Shown: positions 57,448 to 64,000 of the stretch, piece after piece
Position numbering within the stretch: the stretch's first letter is position 1
How the letters are laid out: the number at the start of each line of letters is the position of its first letter
Origin: Acinetobacter suaedae
Lineage (GTDB): Bacteria > Pseudomonadota > Gammaproteobacteria > Pseudomonadales > Moraxellaceae
Reading direction: 5' to 3'
DNA: 64,000 bases
Assembly: GCF_008630915.1 (NCBI RefSeq)
Contig: NZ_CP043909.1
Span: forward strand, 2,170,001 to 2,234,000
Notes under the pieces: model-generated
Databases searched by the model: none
The model's input: the letters and a program-made list of their open reading frames with translations, nothing else
Told to the model about the DNA's origin: nothing
Position numbers and translations under genes: made by a program

Positions 57448-58092
57448 ATGATCGAAAAAAAACTTAATTTAAAACATTATGTTGCCCTTGCAATAGTGCT
57501 GCTTTTTATCATCATTGCAAGCATCAATCCATTAGAGTTTGAGTCTTATTTATTACACCAAGCAGGTACCATCATCATGCTGGTCGTTCTCATTGTTACA
57601 ATGAGAAAAATCGGCATCAGCTTTTTTAGCTTTTGTTTATATTTAGTTTTTCTATTTATTCACATTATTGGAGCACATTATTTATATTCTTATGTTCCAT
57701 ATAATCAATGGATCCTAGACCTCTTTGCTTTTGATTTAAATCAAAGTATGGGGTGGTCACGTAACATGTACGATCGACTAGTCCATTTTGCTTACGGCGT
57801 ATTACTTTATCCATTTTTTTATCGTTGTTTTCAAGTTTGGATTCCTTCTGCAAAACCTTTCGTCCTATTTTTATTGGTTCTCCAATTTGTCATGGCATCC
57901 AGTATGGTTTATGAGCTACTTGAATGGGGACTATCCATCGGACTATCTCCTGAAGATGCAGAAAATTATAATGGGCAACAAGGTGATATGTGGGATGCCC
58001 ATAAAGATATGTTCTTGGCGACTATCGGCGCATTATTAATAGGTATCTGCTATCTTTACCAAACTAAAACTGCTTATCCCCCCTCGGCATAA
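57448..58092 (+). CDS. DUF2238 (YjdF-like) membrane protein
   Basis: 214 residues from the ATG at 57448; a TTG at 57436 is in frame. Six hydrophobic segments are visible, with the DUF2238 hallmarks DRLVHFAYGVLLYPF, SSMVYELLEWGLSI and QGDMWDAHKDMFLATIGAL. Those conserved acid/His/Asp residues in membrane-adjacent positions suggest an integral enzyme or channel, but function is unknown. A terminator overlaps its stop codon. Confidence 0.82.
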   Translation: MIEKKLNLKHYVALAIVLLFIIIASINPLEFESYLLHQAGTIIMLVVLIVTMRKIGISFFSFCLYLVFLFIHIIGAHYLYSYVPYNQWILDLFAFDLNQSMGWSRNMYDRLVHFAYGVLLYPFFYRCFQVWIPSAKPFVLFLLVLQFVMASSMVYELLEWGLSIGLSPEDAENYNGQQGDMWDAHKDMFLATIGALLIGICYLYQTKTAYPPSA

Positions 58093-58100
58093 GCAGTTTT
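58066..58100. terminator. Terminator between DUF2238 gene and BLP2-like gene
   Basis: AAAACTGCTTAT/ATAAGCAGTTTT, 12-bp stem, overlapping the DUF2238 stop codon, with T on one side and A on the other; it also serves the convergent BLP2-like gene. Confidence 0.85.
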
Positions 58101-58120
58101 TACACAATACACGCCATGAT

Positions 58121-60307
58121 TTAAATGATTGGATGTTGAACCGTATCAAGTAATGCAAAAGGATCAGATTTGATCGTTTGTGAAAAATCTGTATGTACTG
58201 TACTAAATCCAGTATCTGATACGCTTGTTTCTGTTGGAGCTACAGTTTGTTCTGGAGCGAGTTGATCCAGCACATCATCCAGTTGATTAGAATGTTGATC
58301 AGATGAAATCAAGACCTCATCTAATGCTATCGTTTCGAGTTGCTCAAAAGGCTGTGCATTTGCCTCAGTATTGGCAAGTAGTTCCTCTAAACTCACTGAA
58401 TCTATCAGTGAGACTTCAGTGTACTCCGTTTCAAATGATTCTGTTTGAGCCAATGTGTTGGTCGTTGCAGGGGCAACTACTGTAAAATTAAATGCATCAC
58501 TAATTTCACTGGTATTTCCAGCGGCATCTGTTTGAGTTAACGTGATTTTATGAGATCCCAAAGCTAAATCTTGACTAATTTCGAAACTCCACTTTCCATC
58601 ATTGCCAACCTTAACTGTCCCAATCGGCTGCCCATTGTCATAAATGGTTAATACAGCTTTGGCTTCCCCTCTTCCAGACAATGTTGGTCTGGCATCATCC
58701 GTACTTCCACCTGTACTAATTGGACCTTTTACCGCCCCAACATCATCCATAACTTTTTCTAATACAGGTTTAGTTGGTGCAATGGTATCTTTGTTCCCAA
58801 CAACATTTGCTTCAACTGAACGGTTACCAGCCGCATCAATCACATAAACCTTACCAATATTTTTATCTGTTAAAGCAGGTGTCACTGTAACCGTGAATTT
58901 ACCATCAGCGCCAACTGTACCAGAACCAATCACTTTTCCATCTGCACTTCTAATTTCAATTTTAGCATTGGCTTCAGCTGTCCCCGTTATGGTATCGCCT
59001 GCTGCATTAATTTGTACGGTTGCTTGATCAGGTGCAATCGTATCTTTACCCGCATTAATTTCGACGGGTTTAGACTGATTACCAGCTGCATCTTCAATAA
59101 TAATCGTACCTTTTTCTCCATCTCCCAGCGCAGGGGAAATATTTACTTCAAATTTACCTTGGGCATCAACCGTACCACTTCCTATCACATTTCCATCGGC
59201 ATCTTTAATCAGTACTTTTGCATTTGCTTCCGCTTTCCCCTGAATCACTGAACCTTCTTTATTCACTTCAACTAAGGGTTGTTCTGGTGCAACTGTATCT
59301 TTACCTGCGATCACTTTAGATGCTTCAGACTTATTACCAGCAGCATCTTCGGCTATCACAGTCCCACCTTTTTCACTAGTTAATGGTGGCGAAACCTGTA
59401 TCGAGTACAAACCTTCTTTATTTGCTTTAACTGTTCCTAATAATTTTCCATCAGAATCAAAAATAGATACTTTGGCATTTGCTTCAGTTTTACCGGTTAC
59501 GATCGTACCGTCTGCATTTAGCTGAGCAGTTGGTGCATCAGGTGCAATCGTATCTTTCGTACCAGTCACAGAGGTACCTTGTGAAACATTGCCCGCACGA
59601 TCTACAGCTACAACACTCACCTTATTACCATCAGTCAACGCCTGATCAAGTTTTACCGTATAGTTTCCTTGATCATCAGCTTGACCACTTGCAATCACCT
59701 TACCAGTTGCATCACGAATTAATATTTTAGCTTTTGCTTCAGTTTTACCTGAGATCGTTAATGCATCACTGGCTAAAGTCGCTGTAGGGGTCGCTGGTGG
59801 TGTAATATCTTTAGGTGAGTTATCACTCTTTTTATTGTCATCATCATCCTTAACAGCCCAAAGGTAAATCCCTTCTGCTGCAAGCGCAACTAGACCAGCC
59901 TTCATCAGTTGCGACTTCGTAATTCCATAATCATCCGATCCATCTTGATTTAATGGAGTCTGTGTTGGTGGTTGAGTATAAGCAAATTGAGACAATTGAG
60001 TTGCAGGTACATAACGGATCAATTGACCAGATTGATCAAACTGTGCGACTTCATACGATCCATCAGCTTTAGCAAGTGCTAGACTGTGTTCACTAGTATT
60101 ATTTTCATTATAGAAGCCACTAATTACGATTTTTTCTCCATTTTTCAGTGTAATGACAAGGTCATTACCTTGTTTTGAAACTGATTTTATATCTGCTTGA
60201 GTTACACCAATCTGAACAATCGAAGGTTGATTTAAAATCACTTCTTTCATTTGTGCATCTTGTAAAGTCATTAAATTTTTCTTTGAAGAAACGACAACGT
60301 TCGTCAT
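58121..60307 (-). CDS. BLP2-like biofilm-associated protein (BapA prefix, Ig-like repeats)
   Basis: 728 residues from the ATG at 60307. The N-terminal 130 residues are a BapA-type prefix domain (IADIKSV-type start, ITLKNGEKIVISGFYN) lacking a Sec signal; a short hydrophobic stretch at MKAGLVALAAEGIYLW is followed by an Asp/Lys run. Four to five bacterial Ig-like repeats of about 90 residues follow (each with DTIAP(D/T) at its edge, then G.TEANAK and D..GN.S), and a last one with TDAAGNTSEISDAF. The tail (620-728) is acidic and Thr/Ser-rich. The Acinetobacter BLP2 proteins have this size and layout. No secretion genes are next to it. Confidence 0.8.
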   Translation of the reverse strand: MTNVVVSSKKNLMTLQDAQMKEVILNQPSIVQIGVTQADIKSVSKQGNDLVITLKNGEKIVISGFYNENNTSEHSLALAKADGSYEVAQFDQSGQLIRYVPATQLSQFAYTQPPTQTPLNQDGSDDYGITKSQLMKAGLVALAAEGIYLWAVKDDDDNKKSDNSPKDITPPATPTATLASDALTISGKTEAKAKILIRDATGKVIASGQADDQGNYTVKLDQALTDGNKVSVVAVDRAGNVSQGTSVTGTKDTIAPDAPTAQLNADGTIVTGKTEANAKVSIFDSDGKLLGTVKANKEGLYSIQVSPPLTSEKGGTVIAEDAAGNKSEASKVIAGKDTVAPEQPLVEVNKEGSVIQGKAEANAKVLIKDADGNVIGSGTVDAQGKFEVNISPALGDGEKGTIIIEDAAGNQSKPVEINAGKDTIAPDQATVQINAAGDTITGTAEANAKIEIRSADGKVIGSGTVGADGKFTVTVTPALTDKNIGKVYVIDAAGNRSVEANVVGNKDTIAPTKPVLEKVMDDVGAVKGPISTGGSTDDARPTLSGRGEAKAVLTIYDNGQPIGTVKVGNDGKWSFEISQDLALGSHKITLTQTDAAGNTSEISDAFNFTVVAPATTNTLAQTESFETEYTEVSLIDSVSLEELLANTEANAQPFEQLETIALDEVLISSDQHSNQLDDVLDQLAPEQTVAPTETSVSDTGFSTVHTDFSQTIKSDPFALLDTVQHPII

Positions 60308-60500
60308 TATTATGCTCACTGATCCATTATAATTTTAAGGACTTATCGATTAATGAATAATTAAGTTATTAATCTAGCAATTAAAGTATCAAATGATCAC
60401 CATAAGAACAATCATATCTAAGAAAGTTTTTCGCTTTTACTTAATTGACCATTTGTTAAAATCTTTAAAGTTTTATTTTTGAAAACAATTAAATTTACCC

Positions 60501-60531
60501 ATAAAAAACCAGCCTTATCTTAGACTGGTTA
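60501..60531 (-). terminator. Weak intrinsic terminator after sohB
   Basis: AACCAG...CTGGTT stem with a ten-base loop; minus-strand tail GGTTTTTT. It lies about 45 bases past the sohB stop. Confidence 0.6.
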
Positions 60532-60573
60532 TTCGCATCTATGAAATACAGATCCTATGTAATCAACACTACA

Positions 60574-61536
60574 TTAGAACTTAGGATCACGCATTTGTAC
60601 CAAACTGCTATTTGCTTTAGCTAAACTATCAGCCAACTTACCCATGACAGTTGGAATAAGATTTTCAGCCATTTGTGCTGCTTGTAATCCAAGCTTTTCA
60701 CCAAAAGTTGGACGCTTGCGCGTATTAATGACATAGACATCATGTTGCGACAACAAACCAAGTAAATATTCATCTGAGGTCTGAAGCTTATCCACTAAAT
60801 TTAACTGACGTGCATCTTCACCATACCAGTGCTCACCTGTTGCAACTTTTTCAACATCCAATTGAGGACGATATTTTTCGATGAAGTGTTTGAAGAGAAC
60901 GTGTGTCTGTTGTAATTCTTCTTCAAATTTAGCTTTGCCTTCAGGTGTATTTTCACCAAACATGGTTACTGTACGTTTATATTGACCGGCTGTATAAAGA
61001 TCAAAATCAACATGATGTTGTTTAAGCAAACGATTAAAATTTGGAACTTGCGCCACCACACCAATCGATCCAACGACCGCAAAAGGCGCTGAGATGATTT
61101 CATTCGCGATGCATGCCATCATATAACCACCGCTGGCAGCCACTTTATCCACACAAATTGTCACATGAAAACCAGCATCACGTAAACGAACCAATTGTGC
61201 AGCAGCAAGACCATAACCATGAACCATACCACCTGGGCTTTCTAAGCGTACCACAACACGATCATGCCCTGCTTTTGCAGTTGCAAGAATCAAAGTGATT
61301 TCTTCACGAATAGTGTCTACAGCAGAAGCCTGCATATCCCCTTTAAAATCTAGAACATATATTTTCTTATCATTCTTTTTACGTGCTTTTGCTTCTTTTG
61401 CAAGCTGTTGAACAAGTTGCAATAATTCCAAACGAGAAGCTGTGGTTTGCGCAATCTTTTTTCTTTGTTCATTTACACGCGCGTTTAAATGGCTAATACG
61501 AATTTCGGCAGGAAATTTAGGTAAATGGAATAACAT
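60574..61536 (-). CDS. sohB: SohB-like S49 serine protease
   Basis: 320 residues. S49 (SppA/SohB) family: YVLDFKGDMQASAVD, VRLESPGGMVHGYGLAA, the catalytic Ser in DKVAASGGYMMAC, and the Lys in TAGQYKRTVTMFGENT are all in place. The E. coli SohB starts with a membrane helix of about 25 residues that is absent here; the N-terminus (MLFHLPKFPAEIRISHLN) is only mildly hydrophobic. No other ATG with a better site is visible upstream. It is probably an inner-membrane-associated signal-peptide or envelope protease. Confidence 0.88.
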   Translation of the reverse strand: MLFHLPKFPAEIRISHLNARVNEQRKKIAQTTASRLELLQLVQQLAKEAKARKKNDKKIYVLDFKGDMQASAVDTIREEITLILATAKAGHDRVVVRLESPGGMVHGYGLAAAQLVRLRDAGFHVTICVDKVAASGGYMMACIANEIISAPFAVVGSIGVVAQVPNFNRLLKQHHVDFDLYTAGQYKRTVTMFGENTPEGKAKFEEELQQTHVLFKHFIEKYRPQLDVEKVATGEHWYGEDARQLNLVDKLQTSDEYLLGLLSQHDVYVINTRKRPTFGEKLGLQAAQMAENLIPTVMGKLADSLAKANSSLVQMRDPKF

Positions 61537-61636
61537 AAAATAAGTGCTCTTTAGTTCGGCTTTATTGCTCTAAGATGCGGTCTGTTCAATAAAAATTCAA
61601 TAGTGAATTTGCAAAATAGATTCATTTTCATCTATA

Positions 61637-61678
61637 TACAAAAAAGCACTTTGCTCATGAATACTTGCAAAGTGCTTT
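61637..61678 (-). terminator. Intrinsic terminator after pstB
   Basis: AAAGCACTTTGC/GCAAAGTGCTTT, 12-bp stem (61643-61654 and 61667-61678), minus-strand tail of T. It ends the pst transcript. Confidence 0.87.
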
Positions 61679-61714
61679 CAAAGAACCATCGCTTAGATGA
61701 TTGGATCGGAGGAA

Positions 61715-62629
61715 TTAACCAAAACGACCCGTAATATAAGCTTCAGTTAATTGATGATCAGGTTGAGTGAAAACTTTTTCTGTTGAATTCACTTCAATCA
61801 AATCACCTAAGTGAAAATACGCTGTACGGTCAGAGACACGTGCTGCTTGTTGCATTGAGTGGGTTACAATTGCAATTGTATATTGTTCAGAAAGCTCAGA
61901 TATTAACTCTTCAATCTTTGCTGTTGCAATCGGATCTAGTGCTGAACATGGCTCATCCATTAAAATCACTTCTGGACTGACCGCAATCGTACGTGCAATA
62001 CACAAACGCTGTTGTTGACCACCAGATAAACCTGTACCAGGTTGATTTAAACGATCTTTGACTTCATCCCATAGACCAGCTTTACGTAAACTATTTTCTA
62101 CAATTTCTTCTAAGTCATATTTGTTACGTGCCAAACCGTGAAGTTTAGGACCATATGCAACGTTGTCAAAAATTGACTTTGGGAATGGGTTTGGTTTTTG
62201 GAATACCATGCCAACTTGTGCGCGCAATAACACCACATCTAAGTTTGGATCATAGATATCTTGATTATCTAATGTCACCTTGCCTGTTACACGACAAATA
62301 TCAATCGTGTCATTCATACGATTCAGTGTACGAAGAAAGGTTGATTTACCACACCCAGATGGACCAATAAATGCAATGACTTCATTTTGGTAAATATCAA
62401 GGTCAATCCCCTTGATTGCCTCAGTTTCACCATAGTACACATGAACATCTTGAGTACTAATTTTCACATCACCTTGCAATGAGCTTTTTGCTTTGACAGA
62501 AGTTTCAAACTGCGCAACAAAAGCTGTTTCTTGATGTGCTGATGTTTCTGACGATGTAAATTGAGTTTGCTGTGGATTCACTGATTTATCCTTTTCTAAG
62601 GAGTTCGTGGTATCTATAGTATTCATCAT
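61715..62629 (-). CDS. pstB: Phosphate ABC transporter ATP-binding protein PstB
   Basis: 304 residues from the ATG at 62629 (GGAG with 5-base spacing). Walker [10 protein letters not shown], signature [15 protein letters not shown], Walker [14 protein letters not shown] and H-loop [13 protein letters not shown] are typical of PstB. The first 55 residues (Thr/Ser/Gln-rich, [14 protein letters not shown]) are an extension beyond the usual 250-260. It powers Pst phosphate uptake with PstA, whose stop lies 11 bases before this start. Confidence 0.94.
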   Translation of the reverse strand: MMNTIDTTNSLEKDKSVNPQQTQFTSSETSAHQETAFVAQFETSVKAKSSLQGDVKISTQDVHVYYGETEAIKGIDLDIYQNEVIAFIGPSGCGKSTFLRTLNRMNDTIDICRVTGKVTLDNQDIYDPNLDVVLLRAQVGMVFQKPNPFPKSIFDNVAYGPKLHGLARNKYDLEEIVENSLRKAGLWDEVKDRLNQPGTGLSGGQQQRLCIARTIAVSPEVILMDEPCSALDPIATAKIEELISELSEQYTIAIVTHSMQQAARVSDRTAYFHLGDLIEVNSTEKVFTQPDHQLTEAYITGRFG

Positions 62630-62640
62630 GTTATCTCCGA

Positions 62641-64000
62641 TTACCAACGTACTTCAAATTTCTTACGTAACCAAATTGCAAGACTGTTTAAACCAATCAT
62701 CAGAGCAAGCAACACAATAATCGCTGCTGCGGTACGCCCTTCGAAGAAGTTGCGCAATTCATTGCCCTGCCATAAGAAAATTTGTACAGGTAACGCTGTA
62801 GATTGATCTAATGGCGAAGCTGGTACACTCGCGACGAAAGCACTCATACCAATTAACAAGAGTGGTGCTGTCTCACCAAGTGCTTGTGCAACACCAATAA
62901 TTGCTCCCGTCAAAATACCAGGCAAAGCCAACGGTAAAACATGATGGAAAACGGTTTGAACTCTCGATGCACCCAAGCCTAGAGCAGCTTGACGAATCGA
63001 AGGAGGAACGGCTTTCAGTGATGCACGTGTTGTAATAATCACTGTTGGAAGCGTCATTAAACTCAAGACCAAACCACCCACTAATGGCGCTGAGATCGGT
63101 AAATGCATCCAGCCAATAAAGATTGCTGCACCTAATAAACCAAATACAATCGAAGGTACTGCTGCCAAGTTATTGATATTGACTTCAATAATATCAGTCA
63201 TCACATTCTTTGGTGCAAACTCTTCTAAGTAAATCGCACTTGCCACACCGATTGGAATCGAAATCAAGATCACGATAAGCATCATGAACAAAGAGCCCAT
63301 GAATGCACCTGCCAAACCACTCGTTGCAGGAGAACTACGCGAATCTGGATTAACAAACAAGTTCGTATTAAAACTATTTTTAATCACGCCATCTGCTTTT
63401 AATTGATCCGCTAACTGACGTAATTCTGGGTTTAATTGCTGCTGTTCATCTGGAAGAGAACGATCAATATTACCTGCCAACCAAACATCTACATTTGCAT
63501 CAGCCAAAATCTTAATATCTTGTGTTTTACCAATCAGTGATGGATTGGCAAATACCATGTCACGTAAACGGTATGCTTCTGAACTGGTATATAGACCTCT
63601 CAACTCATCACGTTGAGATTCAACCGCAGGATCTTTTGTAATGATCGCATTTGCAATTAAAGCATCCCAATCGACCATTCCCATTTGCGTTTGCCACTCA
63701 ATATAACGCTCTTCAAAACGCGCTGGACTCTCACCAGCTTGACGCTTTGGAGGTGCACCCGCATCGATAATAGTCGGATCAAAATACACTGGAATCGTCA
63801 TCGTATTTTGCCAGAAAGCTGGAAGCCCCTTCGATAAAATACTCACGAAAAGCAATGCAACAAACGCTAAGCCAAGCATCACGGCTGAAAACCCAAAGAA
63901 ACGAAAGGTCTTTTCTTTGCGATGACGTTTCGCAAGTGACTTTTCAATTCTTGCTTTACGCTCTTCACGTAATTCTTGCGCTGCTTGCGGGTCAAATGCA
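62641..64000 (-). CDS. pstA: Phosphate ABC transporter permease PstA (5' end outside window)
   Basis: The frame is open beyond the right edge: codons from 64000 down continue upstream of the internal ATG at 63882 (an [20 protein letters not shown] basic segment leads into the first membrane helix). At least 453 residues are visible. The first helix ([18 protein letters not shown]) is followed by an extra-cytoplasmic insert of about 175 residues, then the usual permease helices with the EAA-loop ([21 protein letters not shown]). The long insert is of the DUF3333-type, seen in Pseudomonas PstA; E. coli PstA (296) lacks it. It precedes pstB in one operon. Confidence 0.93.
   Translation of the reverse strand, partial: AFDPQAAQELREERKARIEKSLAKRHRKEKTFRFFGFSAVMLGLAFVALLFVSILSKGLPAFWQNTMTIPVYFDPTIIDAGAPPKRQAGESPARFEERYIEWQTQMGMVDWDALIANAIITKDPAVESQRDELRGLYTSSEAYRLRDMVFANPSLIGKTQDIKILADANVDVWLAGNIDRSLPDEQQQLNPELRQLADQLKADGVIKNSFNTNLFVNPDSRSSPATSGLAGAFMGSLFMMLIVILISIPIGVASAIYLEEFAPKNVMTDIIEVNINNLAAVPSIVFGLLGAAIFIGWMHLPISAPLVGGLVLSLMTLPTVIITTRASLKAVPPSIRQAALGLGASRVQTVFHHVLPLALPGILTGAIIGVAQALGETAPLLLIGMSAFVASVPASPLDQSTALPVQIFLWQGNELRNFFEGRTAAAIIVLLALMIGLNSLAIWLRKKFEVRW

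Overview
The window is chromosomal DNA of an Acinetobacter species or close relative. This rests on low-GC coding sequence and on lineage-typical genes: an ata/tpgA-type trimeric autotransporter pair, a BLP2-like Ig-repeat protein with a BapA-type prefix, an AdeT-like solute-binding protein, SutA, and a zapA-6S RNA block. About 50 protein genes are supported, plus 6S RNA and one candidate small RNA. I see no tRNA, rRNA, CRISPR array, prophage or intact insertion sequence.

Layout: 1-3.5 kb holds lpoA (cut by the window edge), rsmI, and the divergent argP/argO regulator-exporter pair. 3.5-4.7 kb is a CadR/PbrR-type MerR regulator facing a short CDF-type cation transporter across a near-canonical MerR promoter. 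4.7-10.9 kb carries sutA, a ygfB-pepP-ubiH-ubi hydroxylase series in the same order as in E. coli, and divergently a coiled-coil gene, zapA and 6S RNA. 10.9-15.5 kb has the AdeT-like protein and a Cys-rich copper-type P-ATPase facing a second MerR regulator. 16.0-26.9 kb is a five-gene operon (DUF4132, MoxR AAA+ ATPase, DUF5682, VWA, SWIM) with the gene order of the uncharacterised E. coli yehI-L-M-P-Q cluster; it contains a palindromic repeat element. 27.2-33.8 kb is a 1917-residue trimeric autotransporter adhesin and its TpgA-like partner. 34.2-40.4 kb holds housekeeping genes (fau, lon, rlmH, ygiD) and a META/DUF4377 lipoprotein; a likely small RNA lies between lon and rlmH.

40.5-49.2 kb is a type VI secretion cargo module read leftwards: vgrG, DUF4123 adaptor, VasX-like membrane effector, then four tandem copies of a putative immunity gene. 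vgrG carries a one-base frameshift. One immunity copy is broken at both a ten-base G tract and a TA repeat, while an intact copy carries an (AT)10 tract in frame. This is the most unusual part of the window and may be a decaying or slippage-prone effector-immunity system.

49.4-64 kb returns to mostly core functions: a soluble RnfB-like ferredoxin with nth, adk, a DUF445 membrane protein, mrdA (PBP2), rsmD, small envelope proteins, a DUF2238 membrane protein, the BLP2-like protein, sohB, and pstB/pstA (pstA runs off the right edge).
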